This document shows, piece after piece, positions 1 through 11,777 of a stretch of DNA of 64,000 bases. The position numbers and the translations under genes are program-made. The first letter of the stretch is position 1. Every line of letters begins with the position of its first letter. The stretch spans positions 34,126,867-34,190,866 of the forward strand of contig CAIIXF020000008.1 in the NCBI GenBank assembly GCA_903813345.2, read 5' to 3'. The stretch is from Owenia fusiformis. Its lineage: Eukaryota; Annelida; Polychaeta; Sabellida; Oweniidae. The notes under the pieces are model-generated. The model was given only the letters and a program-made list of their open reading frames with translations, searched no databases and was not told the DNA's origin.

Positions 1-74
1 TACATACACTAAATAGCTTGCTAAGTAACATCCACAAAGTATATCTAAAAGTAATATTTAATTTCAATGGTGAA

Positions 75-206
75 ACTTACCTGGTTACGATTATACGGGA
101 TATCAACGAGGGACGATGATTCTTCACCTTCCTGGCTTACCTCTGAAACGTGTACTCGGCATTCTCTTTATATAGGTTAGCGAGAACGCTGCGCTTGCGC
201 AGTTTT
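75..206 (-). promoter_or_regulatory. putative TATA promoter and first exon with splice donor
   Basis: Read on the minus strand. A TATA box (CTATATAAA, about 167-175) lies just downstream of a palindromic CTGCGCTTGCGCAG (about 190-203) that resembles an NRF-1 site. About 90 bases downstream of the TATA box is a textbook donor, CAG|GTAAGT, with the exon ending at 81 and the intron running off the window's left edge. A second possible donor, AG|GTAAGC, lies near 137. A short ATG reading frame in between stops within 13 codons, so the exon would be mostly 5' untranslated. The gene itself is outside the window. This is inference from signals only. Confidence 0.35.
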
Positions 207-439
207 AAACTCAGGCGGACACTTTAATGTTCTTTAAATATTTTAGGGTTAAATAATCATATTTCAATTTGGCAACATGATCTTATGATTCAGCCTGAAA
301 AGTTACATTATAGGCGCACCACATGTCAGAACACTTAAAGGGGCAACAAGGCCTGTAGAGAGAAAATTCGAAAATTTAAACTTTTTCTGAGCTATCAGGT
401 CAACATTTGGCTTAACATCTTCTTTGACTTACCAATTTT
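207..439. other. no gene seen; start of duplicated repeat block
   Basis: No coding signal. The segment from about 380 to 440 (ATTTGGCTTAACATCTTC and neighbours) reappears at about 23065-23100, marking the left edge of a duplicated block. Confidence 0.5.
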
Positions 440-880
440 TTTAAAAGGATTGGTATCGATATGGAGAACTGAATTCTACAATGTTTTTCTCTTAAACCAA
501 TTATTGAAAACATTCTTTAAAAGAAACGGCATTTTATGTAATGTTAACTGATTGACAACAATTTAATGCGAAAATTATTTAGAAATATTTTATATAACTG
601 TTTTTGTTAACATTTTTTTGTTTTTAGTGCAATTGTTTTTGCACCTTCCTACCAATTCTTGAGAATGAGATAAAATGTCTTTCCGAACCTTGTTGGAACA
701 AAATAGCATATACAACATGTTTTTAGACCTCTCAATATTATAGTTATACAAAGGAATTTTTGGTTGATTTTAAAAAAGTATTCAAACAATTAAAACAAAA
801 TCCCCCCAAAATAGATAAAAATCAAGATAAACCTTTTTATGTCCACACCACATAGTGTGGGGCCATATTGTCGGCCTAGG

Positions 881-924
881 CGCGTCCGTCCGTCTGTCTG
901 TCCGTCTGTCCGTCCGTACGTCCG
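881..924 (+). repeat. (GTCC/GTCTG)n low-complexity tract
   Basis: Run of GTCCGTCCGTCTGTCTGTCC-type steps directly after a palindromic CACACCACATAGTGTGG. Similar tracts sit at about 11283-11335 and 14287-14340. Confidence 0.8.
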
Positions 925-1384
925 GCAGTTTTCTCCAAAACCGTTACAGATATCACCTTCAAATTTTCAGGGATAACTTATGAGTGCATAAAGATGTGGA
1001 TGAAAAAAAATTAACTCGATACCTACTTCCTGTCGGCCATTTTGAAGTCAAATGCTAAAATCCTTGTCTGCAAACTTTAAGAAAAACGGCCTCACAGTTG
1101 CTTTTCAAACTTTAACATCTTGTTCAGATCACTTCATTCTAGATCTAATTAGGTTTTGGACCTGTTAGCTCAGTCAAGTCAGCCATTTTGAATGTTTTAA
1201 GAAAAGTTAGCGCACGATAATACTTTGTATCATATTGAATGGTGTTTTTCAGTTTTCATACTTTAACTATTTAGTAGCTTTATAAATAATTTCATGTGTC
1301 CTTTGTTGTTAAAGCCTATTTTATTGTTAACAGTAGTTATATGTGATAATTTTGTAAAAAGAAATCAGCAAAAATCTATAATCA

Positions 1385-2290
1385 CTTTTTTATTGTCGGC
1401 CATTTTTGATTTTTCCGTCCTAAAATCTTGTCTGTAAAGTCTTGTCTACGCGTTTTCAGGTGAACCATTTGGTAAATCAATTTCAAATTTTCAGGGATGA
1501 TTCTTAGTATGAAAATCTAGATCTGATTAGTTTTTGGGCATTCTGGGTAAATGTCAAGGCAGCCATTTTGGATTTTCCGTCGTAAAATCTTGTCTGTAAA
1601 CTCTTGTCTACGCATTTTCAGGTGAACCGTTTGGTAGATCAATTTCAAATTTTCAGGGATGATTCTTAGTATGAATATCTAGATCTGATTAGTTTTTGGG
1701 CATTCTGGGTAAATGTCAAGGCAGCCATTTTGGATTTTCCGCCGTAAAATCTTGTCTGTAAAGTCTTGTCTACGCATTTCCAGGTGAACCGTTTGGTAGA
1801 TCAATTTGAAATTTTCAGGGATGATTCTTAGTATGAAAATCTAGATCTGATTAGTTTTTTGGCATTCTGAATAAATGTCAAGGCAGCCATTTTGGATTTT
1901 CCGTCTTAAAATCGTGCCCGTAAAGACTTGTCTACATGTTTTTAGGTGAACCGTTTGGTTGATCAATTTCAAATTTTCAGGGATGATTTTTAGTATGAAA
2001 ATCTAGTTCTGATTAGTTTTTTGGCATTCTGGGTAAATGTCAAGGCAGCCATTTTGGATTTTCTGTCCTTAAATCTTGTCTGTAAAGTCTTGTTTACATG
2101 TTTTCTGGTTAACTGTGTGACGGATCAATTTCAAATTTTCAGGGGTGGTTCTTAGTATGAAAATGTAGAACTGACCAATTATTTGGCATTCTGGGTAAAT
2201 TTTAAGGTGGCCATTTGGATTTTCCGTCCTCAAATTGTGTCGGTAAAATCTTGTCTACTCATTTTTAGGATAACCATTTGACGGGATCAC
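1385..2290 (+). repeat. 162 bp tandem repeat, five to six units
   Basis: The phrase GCCATTTTGGATTTTCCG recurs at about 1562, 1723, 1884, 2047 and 2209, a spacing of 161-163 bp. Each unit also holds AATTTTCAGGGATGATTC and CTTGTCTGTAAAGTCTTG. Outer units are more diverged. A lone copy lies at 9605-9795. Confidence 0.9.
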
Positions 2291-2642
2291 CAATAGGTGG
2301 GGACATTTTGTACACATTTGTGTTCTTGTATTTCATTAACAAGATACTTTTTTAAAATCAACCAAAATGTCCTTTGTACTCTTACAATATTGATAGACCT
2401 AAACATGTTGTGTTTATGTCGTTTTGTTCCAATGAGGTTCGGAAAGATATTTCATTTCACTCTTCAAACATGATACCAAGAACAAAACAAGTGTTTGATG
2501 TGTTTTCTAAAACAATATAGATAAAAGTATATATATATTTTTCAAATTATATTGTTTTCATTCAAAAGATGACCATTAAATTGATGATGTGGTAAATTTT
2601 TAGATTTTTTTCATGACTGGTTTAAGAGAAACGTGTGTTCAA

Positions 2643-3315
2643 AAAGATAAACTATGAATTTTAGCATTAAGAAGGGTAAATTCAGTGCAAAGGTTCTACA
2701 AAGGGAGTCCCACTTATAGATTTTCTGGATCCACCATGTTTCAAGAGGAATATCAGCTGAAATAATTTTCATCTAGGGGTTCTCTTAGGCTTGATTAAAT
2801 ATCCAAATTGAAATATATTTTGACAGTGGTCGATGATCGTTGAATGGCCCCTCTGCACTAATTGTGGCGATAAATACCTACCACATAAGTGATAAAGGAA
2901 TTTTCAGATAAGCCTTAATTAAGCTGTTTCCTCCTGTTCATCCTCCAATCATTTAAATGATAAAACATATATTCTTGCATACGTTTTCACTTGTTGAGCA
3001 CTTGTCAACATTACCATTTACTTATTATTGAGGGGTTTAACAAGGGTCCACAAAAAATAAAAAAGATTAGATTTTGATATTTTTGAAGTTTACAACGGGT
3101 TATCTACTAATGAATCAGTTTTTGGGAAGGTTATTAGCATGACCTATTGATTTTATCTGTTTAATTGAAAATAAGATAGTCTGTCTGATTATATTTTGCA
3201 TTCAAAGTGATTAAAAATAATTGTTCCATTTATTTCACTTTCTTTTAACATCATCTTGTTTTTTGTTGTTCCGCCAATCACCAATTGTTTAGGTATGTTT
3301 AAATGATAAAACATA
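2643..3315. repeat. satellite-like block, copy 1, left part
   Basis: Non-coding. Matches 23130-23790 almost continuously. From about 2960 it is built of ~330-350 bp units marked by CATTTACTTATTATTGAGGGG and TTTTGATATTTTTGAAGTTTAC. It continues after the insertion at 3316-6305. Confidence 0.75.
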
Positions 3316-3807
3316 CAGGGTGTCCGGAAAGTAAAGATACAAATGCTCTTATTTCAATAGATTTACGTGTTGTGAGATGATATTGCTACAGATTATACAA
3401 TGACTTAATAACAATTTTTCCTGCAACTGGCATGACATATAATTTCAAAATGAGAAAGCATGGTTGTTATGGTAACAGGAGTTGGGGGTATGTGGAGCAA
3501 TGTCAAAATTGTTTTTTATAATTCTTTTTCCTGCTCATATCATCATTGCACTCCATCATATGTTCCTATTTTACATCAAATCACGTATCATACAGCATAA
3601 GGATTAGTACTTTAACATAATTTGGTCACTTGAGATTACTATTGTTATCAAGTATTATGTATTATGTTATATACTGGTTAGTGACATTACATAGTTCCAA
3701 TATATATCAATGATATTTCAGGGTGACAAAAAAAACTGGAACCCATAAATCATCAAATTTCTCGGAAAGTATTATACCTACAATTTTCATTTCTTCAGGG
3801 TAGAAAC

Positions 3808-5181
3808 TAGTGGTGTCAATTAACTGCTTGAGTATTAACCGGTTAACCGGGTGTTTTTACCGGTTAAAGTCGGTTAACCGGCGGGAAATTTGAACTGATA
3901 ATTTCAAATGAAATCTTCGATCTCGAAAGTTGAAAAAATTGGAAAAATGATATATCGGCGTTTATTTTTTACGTTCGTCAAGCTTTTCTCTATTCTATTC
4001 ATACACTACCTGACTACCGGTACCTCTAAATTACTTACCACATTGGAATCTCCACGAACGCACCATAACAACGAGAATTGCAGCTGATTAGTGTTTATTT
4101 TAATTTTAATTTTCTCACTACCAAAGCGAGGCTTTGACCTTTGACATTTTGGAGACGTTGATAGACAACAATGGAGAGGTTAAGCTAACAATGTTTTTCA
4201 CAACGTAACCGTGAACGCGAAGTACAAAAATTAACAAAGGAATGTATCGAGCGCTCATAGTTTTATGCGAGCTTAGTCTACTTCAGATACTCTTTCAGCT
4301 TCAGAGTTTCGGGTTTAGAACGGGAGATTTGAATATTTGACGTTGGGTCAACGGGAACCATTTAACTCGTGTCTATTGAACACTATGGTGTCAATTTTGA
4401 TTTCGATGCACAGTTGAATTCTTGCTGAACACGATGATGTATGTCATGCATGATTTAGCGCCAAAAATCTTACGAAACGAGCTCGTTTAAAATATGTATT
4501 AGAAAACCAGCTATAAAACCGCATCAATGACATACTATAGAATCATTACACGCTATGGTGTAGTCTAAACAAACACTGGATTTGAACGGCTATTTATATG
4601 AGAAGGCTACATGAATTTGTATATGGTCGAGTGATACGTACAGGTTCAGTTTCGATTATATATGCAAAGCTTAACCTCTCCACTAATAACAAAACTGACT
4701 AATTAAAAAATGCAAAAAATGTATACATGTGTGTAAGGAATTATCTGGCCTATGAGTTGATTACACATGGCTGACAGTTGAAAAACAAACAGATTAACAT
4801 GCAAAGTAAGTGCGGGAAAGCAATGTGGCAGGGATTAAAGTTGCTGATTGGATGTTTGTAAGGACTTATCGGACCTATCACATGTATGAGTAGCTCACAT
4901 GAAACTGACGCTTGGAAAACAAACAGATTAACATGCAAAGTAAGCGCGGGAAAGCAATGTGGCAGGGATTAAAGTTGCTGATTGGATATTTGTAAAGAGT
5001 TATCAGACTTATGACATGTATGAGTAGCTTACGTGAAACTGACACTTTAAAACCAAACAGATTAGCATGCAATATTAGCGCGGGAAATAACAGAATTATA
5101 CACGGTCAACTAACCACCCATAAAAACACAGACCGGTCAAGGCATTATCGGCGGTTAACCGGTTAATACTTGACACCTCTA
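3808..5181. mobile_element. non-autonomous hAT element
   Basis: Ends TAGTGGTGTCAA and TTGACACCTCTA, followed inward by runs of CCGGTTAACCGG-type sequence at both ends. A perfect 8 bp target duplication, GTAGAAAC, lies at 3800-3807 and 5182-5189. TAG-type ends with an 8 bp duplication are the hAT signature. No transposase reading frame survives. Confidence 0.9.
4750..5090. repeat. ~128 bp tandem repeat inside the hAT element
   Basis: Nearly three units sharing GATTAACATGCAAAGTAAGC and GCAGGGATTAAAGTTGCTG. The two small minus-strand frames here are shadows of this repeat. Confidence 0.8.
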
Positions 5182-5220
5182 GTAGAAACTAGACTGAATG
5201 CATGACAAAATGACATCATA

Positions 5221-5823
5221 ATGAGTACTGTAGCTTCGATATTAACATCAAAGGGCAAAATAGCCCCTTGCAAGTCACAGATCTTCAGGCTTGTACAGAG
5301 GTTTTATTCAGAAGGAACTGTAAAACCAACAAAGAAGAAAAGTGATGGTAAACCAACCTATTCAGGGAGAGAGAGGTTTGTCAGAACTCAAGACAACTCA
5401 ACAGTCAACGCAAAACTTTACATTCCTAACGTTCGAAAGTTTAGGAGAGCGCTGGGTAGACAACATGACTTGAGAAGGGACCAGCAATGGTTCCAACAAG
5501 ATGGTGCCTCGCCCCACATGTCAAATGAGTCCACTCGATGGCTACAGGCTCACCCTAGTGATCGATTAATTAGTCACCATACCCGCCACATCTGGGCGCC
5601 CCCACTCCCCTGATCTGAACCCCCCAGCTTTTTATCTGTGGGGGTATCTCAAGGATAATGTGTATACAGATAGTCCAGTGACCATTGATGACCTCAAACT
5701 CAACATTGGAAGACTAATTAGAGAGATAGACAGAGATGAATGCAGTCGCTTCATTGACAATTTTGCAAGAAGAATCCAGCTCTGCATCCAACGTTGTGGT
5801 GCACATTTGGAGCACATTATCTA
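5221..5823 (+). pseudogene. decayed Tc1/mariner-superfamily transposase
   Basis: The first part resembles the N-terminal helix-turn-helix of DUF4817-type transposases (IFRLVQRFYSEGTV, then a basic linker). It jumps directly to the catalytic core around WFQQDGASPH. The region holding the first catalytic aspartate is missing. A frameshift near 5600 separates this from the next segment, which in another frame carries SPDLNPPDFYLWGYLKD-like sequence and the family's typical C-terminal helix, ending near 5823. Order and motifs fit an IS630/Tc1/mariner DDE transposase with an internal deletion and at least one frameshift, so it cannot be active. It belongs to the element 3719-5983, and the hAT insertion lies just upstream of it. 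Confidence 0.75.
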
Positions 5824-6307
5824 ATCATGCCTCATTTAGAGACTAATTGAGCTAGAATGCTAAAACTTTATCATCTTGCCATACATTCAGTTGACTATAC
5901 ATGTACAAAATAACTAAGCTTAAATATGAATAATTGACGAAGTTATTAAGACTTAAGTGGGTTCCAGTTTTTTTGTCACCCTGTATTATACTCAAGACAC
6001 TATGGCAACAATAACACAATATTGATCAAAACAAAACATTGATAGAAAATACAAAAATAAACACTGTTTAATATGGTTACATTTTAGCACTTTATCACAC
6101 TTTAGCGATATAATGGAACTGCTCCACATACCTCTCACCACTGTAACTATTGCAACCATGACATAAACATGTCTAGCCGATATGGGATGAAAGTTGATAG
6201 ATATATTGCCAAAATGTTCCTCTACAATCTGTAGCAATTTCATTACAAAAAAAACTCAATTTCTTTTAATTAGGGTATTTGTATCTTTACTTTCTGGACA
6301 CCCTGTA

Positions 6308-7260
6308 TATTACTACATACATTTTCACCCATTGAGGACCTGTCAACATTATCGTTTACTTATTATTGAGGGGTTTAACAGGGGTGAAAAAAGTACTAGA
6401 TTTTGCTATTGATTTCATCTGTTTAATTGAAAATAAGATAATCTGTCTGATTATATTTTGGATTCAAAATGATTGAATACAATGGTTTCATTTAGTTCAC
6501 TTTCTTTTAACATCCTCTTGTTTTTTGTTGATCTGCCAATTGTTTTGATGTTTAAATGAAAAAACATACAATGTACATCCCAACATACATTTTCACCTGT
6601 TCAGGACCTGTCAACATTACCATTTACTTATTATTGTGGGGTTAAACAGGGGTTGACAAAAAATAAAAAATATTAGATTAAAGATATTTTTGAAGTTTAC
6701 AACAGATTATCTACTTATTAATCGATTTTTGGAAAGGTTATTCGTATGAAATGTTAATTTTATCTGTTTAATTGAAACTAAGATCATTTGTCAAACTATA
6801 TTTTGCATTCAAAATGATAAAAAATGATGGTTCCATTTAGTTCACTATCTTTTGACATCATCTTGTTTTTCGTTGATGTTTAAATGATAAAACATATATT
6901 ACATACGTTTTCACCCGTTGAGGACCTGCCAACATTACCGTTTATTTATCATTAAGGGATTTAACAGAGGTTCATAATAATGAAAAATATTAGATATTGA
7001 CACTTTTGAAGTTTACAACTAATAATCTACTTATGAATCCGCTTTTGAAAAAGTCATTAGCATGATAATTTGATTTTATCTGAAAATAAGAGCTCCTGTC
7101 TGACTATATTTTGCATTCAAAATGATTAAAAATAATGGTTCCATTTAGTTCACTTTCTTTGAACACAATCTTGTTTTCGTTGATCTACCAATTGTTTGTG
7201 CCTATATTTCTACATACGTTTTCACCTATTGAGCACTTGTAAAAACTGAGCACTGTTTAT
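6308..7260. repeat. satellite-like block, copy 1, right part
   Basis: Three degenerate ~330 bp units, beginning near 6308, 6570 and 6890. Each has ACATACATTTTCACC followed by GACCTGTCAACATTACC and TCACTTTCTTTTAACATC. No genes. Same family as 2960-3315 and 23400-24110. Confidence 0.75.
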
Positions 7261-7658
7261 ATTTTAAAACCTGGAAAAAGCATCTGATCACATATAATAT
7301 TGCATTTAAATAATAATCTAAGATGAATTAAGAATTTATTCCCACTATTTATAAAAATAAAAACATCAAAAAAGCATATAATGATATGATATATGATGTG
7401 GGGTGAAAGGATATATGATGTTTGGGATACTGGCTGTCTCTGCAAGCACATAACTTTAGTAATAGAGAAGCTTCTACCCTGATTATTTTATTTAGTAGAA
7501 AATAGACAATTTCTAGAGGCAATGCTAGAACCCAAACTTTGTATTGAAATTGATTAATACGGCCACAGCCTCGCCAAATATTTTTTTCTCGAATAGTACT
7601 ATAACGTCATTTCTGCGGGCAATATAGTGCCAAAGGCTCTTGGTCCAATATTTCACTA
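7261..7658. other. no feature recognised
   Basis: AT-rich sequence without a convincing reading frame or repeat structure. Confidence 0.4.
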
Positions 7659-7663
7659 TTCAC

Positions 7664-8895
7664 CAGTGGAGACGATAACCCCATTTAATGTGAAGTATGG
7701 CAAATGCCATGTTGCACGACAATTGACGTGAAATTATGAAGCATAAGTGCGCATGTCAATAGATAATAACGGCAATTGCCGTCATGTCCGTCAAGTGACG
7801 TGCAATATTTTGCACGGCAATTGACGTGCAAACTATTATATTTTAAAAGTTTCACATATTATCGGCAGGATGACAGGCAGTTATAAACTGGGAAACTAGT
7901 GGGTAAATCATGATCTGCATCGTATGTAATAGTTATAATCATAAACATTTGCTATTGTCCGGGTTGCATTTTGAACTAACAACTATTATGATGTGCTTAC
8001 GTCAATGTTTACATGAAATATTTATTCAACAGCAAACCGGAAGTAAACAAACGATGGAAAGAAAACTAATAAATTCTGATCTAATGAGGATAGGAATTTA
8101 AATTGTTTATAATTCATTTAAGGTAATCATAAGATCATTGCAAAGAAGGTTTAAAAACTAAATCCAGCCGTTTTTGGTAGGAAAAAAACGAAAAAATCAG
8201 CAACACATCGAGGTCAGGAAAACACTTCCGGTCAAAAAGAAGAGGGAAAGTAGACCCCATTTTAGCGATTTTCAGTGGTCTTTTCTCGGAATTGGGGCTC
8301 ACGTTATGTTTAGAGATTAAAATACCATTGGGTCAGTTCCAATTTTGTCGTAAAACCCGTCGGAAAGACGATATCTAGACAATATTGAAGGACTATTAGT
8401 AATTCCAATATGGCGTTTTTCTAGGATTCGTGAGAGGTAACTTTGATTAGAATCTAGTTTTTGCGCGAAATTCCCACATAGGATCGCGAATTCCTGCATA
8501 CAAGTGCTAGATTAGATTAAAAACTTGAAGAAAATGCAATAAAAAGCGTTCCATCGATCGATTTAGACTTTCCAAGAATGCAAGTTCGGTGGTGACTTCA
8601 TTGGATCGTAACATTGACAGAAAATTCACAAGATTGAACGGCATTTTCTCCACAGTTTTGGAATGAAATACTTCCCTGGGATTTAATATATCATTAATGT
8701 TTACCTCAGTATACGTACTATTAAAGAAATATTACTTAGATTTTATATATAGTAAACACTGGGTCTTCTAATTAACCTGATGATTCAAATTATGAATTAC
8801 AATGGACATTCTGCTTATTGGCGTGATTCACGTCAATTGACGTGCAAAATGGCAATCTCCGTGTTACACGTTAAATGGGGTTATCGTCTCCACTG
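7664..8895. mobile_element. 1.23 kb TIR element, 5 bp target duplication
   Basis: Ends CAGTGGAGACGATAACCCCA and its inverse (TGGGGTTATCGTCTCCACTG). Flanks are TTCAC at 7659-7663 and 8896-8900, read as a 5 bp duplication. The subterminal zones contain repeated TTGACGTG/CACGTCAA steps on both sides (about 7720-7835 and 8820-8870). CAG-type ends with a 5 bp duplication could fit a hAT5-like or other DNA transposon. No transposase was found. Confidence 0.8.
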
Positions 8896-8900
8896 TTCAC

Positions 8901-9444
8901 CTGTCCACAAAGTCAGCTCATGAATATTATAATGAGCAGCTTAAAAATGTGTGACGTCAGAACAAGAACAACGCGAAAGAACAAATGCAATTGAGTTTAC
9001 ATGTAAATCCTTGGTTAATTGCTGTTAATTGTACCACTTCTAATGAGTAAATAATCAGAAAATAATGTTGATTTTTCATTAAACATCAACTTGAGATATA
9101 TTTACGCCTTCTACGCAATATAATTATTAAATTTCGGTTCAAAATTTGGAGAACATTGAAGAGATTCACTGCTGGTCAGTAACTGGCCATAGACGGCAAC
9201 TGGTTGTGACCAGCAGACATTAGCATTAGTTAACCACTATATAAAAATATATAGATAGACAATTTATTTTAATTAAATTAATCTTCGATCGTCATGGTTA
9301 TTTGAAAAATGACCTGTTTAAGATTGAAAACATTTGCACTTATCAATTAAATCATTAACTTCACTTGCCATGAGTAAATCAGCTAAACATGATTAGTAAT
9401 TCCCATGTATTTCTGCATGCAATATTCGTAAAGACCATATCTTA
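8901..9444. other. no feature recognised
   Basis: AT-rich intergenic sequence with no supported gene. Confidence 0.4.
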
Positions 9445-9501
9445 TTTCTGAGGGATGTATTCCACTTGCCCTTCGGGCTGCATGGAAAACACCCTCAGAA
9501 A
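9445..9501. repeat. short hairpin with GCCCTTCGGGC core
   Basis: TTTCTGAGGG at the left pairs with CCCTCAGAAA at the right around GCCCTTCGGGC. The same core design occurs at 56444-56503 and, with a variant loop, at 29875-29962, suggesting the centre of a MITE-like family. Confidence 0.6.
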
Positions 9502-9604
9502 CATATACAGGTATTGTACTCAACATCATTCAATATTTGTATATAGTATAATCGCTTTAAACAATGTTAAAGGTGGTAATAATAGTGATTGCCGGGCAGT
9601 AATC

Positions 9605-9795
9605 GGGCGGGCATCCAGAATAATCTTGTCTACAGGTTTTCAGCCAAACCGTTTGACAGATTCATTTGAAATTCTCAGGGATGTTTCTACCTATGAAAGT
9701 TTAGAACTGATTAGTTTTTCGGTATTCTTGGTAAATGTTAAGGCGGCCATTTTGGATTTTTCGTCCTAAAATTGTGTCTGTGAAGGCTTGTTTTA
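9605..9795 (+). repeat. dispersed copy of the 162 bp repeat
   Basis: Shares CTTGTCTACAGGTTTTCAG, GAAATTCTCAGGGATG and GCGGCCATTTTGGATTTTTC with the array at 1385-2290. Single, diverged unit. Confidence 0.75.
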
Positions 9796-10266
9796 AAAAA
9801 TAAAAAATAATTTCCTAGTGAGAGCAATGTTTTGAATTTTCCATCCCGAAAAGTGTATTCTGTTTAAGGGTGCGATTCTGTTCACCCTGTGGCTTGTTTT
9901 GAATTAGACTTGAATTAAATCTTCAATAAATGAAAATCTGAACCATTTTAAGATATTCGAAAAATTCAAAGCCCAGTGTTATCTCATTTTACAGTTTAAA
10001 TTGTATAAATCTTCTTGCTGTCAACGTATTTATAATAGTCTCAACTTATTTAGTGCCTGTCTATAATGATACCGACATTATTGTAATATTGAAATCATAA
10101 GTAATAAAGATCCCCAAGTGAAGGTCAATGTCCCCGACCCATTTGTGACATGGCATTATACAAATTAGGTTGTAGACATCAGAATGTTTTCATGATTTAT
10201 ACACCTTAATGATGTAATTTAATCGTAACAATGTACTAGCTTTTCATCTAAGAACTATCTGGAAAA
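9796..10266. other. no feature recognised
   Basis: AT-rich sequence; no gene or repeat supported. Confidence 0.4.
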
Positions 10267-11130
10267 ATGTTTAATTTCGTAAAATAGACCCCTGCTGAAA
10301 TCATTCATAAATGAAGTTCTGTAACCTCATATAGTGCTCAAAAATTCATAAATGGTCAATGATATAATATTAACTAACAAAAGCAAATTAAAAACATAAG
10401 GCTGTAACAATAAGCTTTAAAAGAATTATACAGTGTTTGATGAGTTATACCCCCCACTGTGAACTCATTTTTCATTTTGATCAAATTTTTCAGTTGAAAT
10501 TTTACATTATGCTCTTGATAATATAATAATTCATACTTTCTGTACTTATCTATTACCTATTCACAAGAAATCTTTTAAAACGATTATTTCTTTAAATAGC
10601 GGACCCCTGATTAAATCTCAAATAAATGATAAACGGTAATGTTGTGTGGTCCTCAACAAGCAATACCATATTCAGTGATACTGAAACAATCTGTCAATAT
10701 AATCTATAAAAATGATGGGAACTTGAACAGGAGGTAATTTTAAAATATTTGTCAATTCCTTTATTAAAGATTGCTAAAAAAGCGTAAAGTCTATTTCGCC
10801 ATGTTATCAAAATATATCCAATGTTGTGTATTTTGATGGTGTGATTGTAAATAGTTGTAGAATAAATGCTCTTAAATTGATCACATGAAGCTAGGACTCT
10901 GCTTACAACCTTGCTTGCATTATGGAAAGAGTTGCTGTCCGAGTTCCTGTATCTTCTGAATCTGGGAGCATGGCAATGTAAATATATATTTAAAATAGCC
11001 AACCTCCTCAAAATTTACCTATCTTTACAATCCTATCTGCAATCAGCATCAAATTCTCGTGTTCAAAAGAGGCAGACTTCTTCACATCCCAAGCAAAGAT
11101 ACAGGTCACTGCTTTCCTTACCCACAATCT
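10267..11130. repeat. segmental duplication, copy 1 (DIRS-empty allele)
   Basis: Matches 24112-24372 and then 36781-37265. The DIRS element sits between those two parts, so this copy preserves the unoccupied site at about 10537/10538 (TTCATACT then TTCTGTACTTATC). The conserved small frames here do not resemble a known protein. Confidence 0.85.
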
Positions 11131-11739
11131 AGGGAGATCAGACAGCCGTACCTATAGGAGCATCGAAGTGCAAATGTATGAAGAAAGTAATACAGATCAT
11201 ACACATCTGAGAGGCTTATCCATTAAGGGATTAAGAGAGAAAATTTACTAATGATCAAAATTCTGTAGGGATATAGCGAAGCTGTCCGTCCATCTGTCTG
11301 TCTGTCAACAAGTCCATGCGTCCATCTGTCCGGCTGCCCCAAGCAGGAATTCACTATTACAGATCTCATCAAAGTATGGTTACATGATACTTTATTTGAT
11401 CTCGAATATTGTGTTGTCTTTATGATTTGTGCCTTTGAAACTCCTTAATGGACCCTAAGGCTTAAAACAGTGGACATTCTGATATATCTCTAATGTATGT
11501 CTTTTAATATACGTAGATTCAACCAAGGGTAGAGTGGATAGTAAATATTACATTGCAACATATACAGATTCATGAATGTAGTGTTCATTGGGATTTGCCA
11601 CTCCGTTGAGTTGCTGATAACTAGTAGGAAAGGATTAGGCGAAAGAGAAAGGATATTTTGTTGATTTATATGTTAAGTTACAGAGCCTGTTGGTCTTAGG
11701 ATCCAATGTAGAAGGCCTAAATCCTCTGATAGCTTCCAA
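11131..11739. repeat. insert with (GTCTGTCC) tract, partly repeated at 14204
   Basis: From 11201 (ACACATCTGAGAGGCTTATC) to about 11385 the sequence recurs at 14204-14390. It contains a CCGTCCATCTGTCTGTCTG tract. It is absent from the third copy at 37265-37290. Nothing coding. Confidence 0.65.
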
Positions 11740-11777
11740 ATTGTACTCGAGTATACAGTACAGTTCTATCATTAAAA

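Larger units (their letters stand above)
440..2642. mobile_element. 2.2 kb inverted-repeat element enclosing a tandem array
   Basis: Bases 640-810 and 2335-2490 are inverted copies of one another (for example AACAACATGTTTTTAGACC against GGTCTATCAATATTG with flanking matches). A weaker inverted match, TCTCTTAAACCA, sits nearer both ends (about 490 and 2615). The paralogous block at 23092-23137 runs straight from the sequence before 440 to the sequence after 2642, so the whole segment is absent there and behaves as one insertion. It encodes no recognisable protein. Exact ends and target duplication could not be fixed by eye. Confidence 0.55.
3719..5983 (+). mobile_element. second-level mariner-like element
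   Basis: Ends CAGGGTGACAAAAAAAACTG and, inverted, CAGGGTGACAAAAAAACTGG. The outer mariner-like sequence resumes on both sides. Flanking bases (TATTT left, TATTA right) suggest a 4-5 bp target duplication or a mutated TA. It carries a transposase relic (5221-5823) and is interrupted by a hAT element (3808-5181). Confidence 0.75.
3316..6305. mobile_element. mariner-like element, outermost of a three-level nest
   Basis: Ends are CAGGGTGTCCGGAAAGTAAA and, inverted, CAGGGTGTCCAGAAAGTAAA. The inverted similarity runs inward for roughly 200 bp (both arms contain TTGCTACAGATT and GGTATGTGGAGCA). It is flanked by TA at 3314-3315 and 6306-6307. The paralogous repeat at about 23780 reads straight through (AACATATATTACTACATAC), which supports TA target duplication. 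The element's own transposase is not visible; its interior is replaced by the nested element 3719-5983. Confidence 0.8.
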
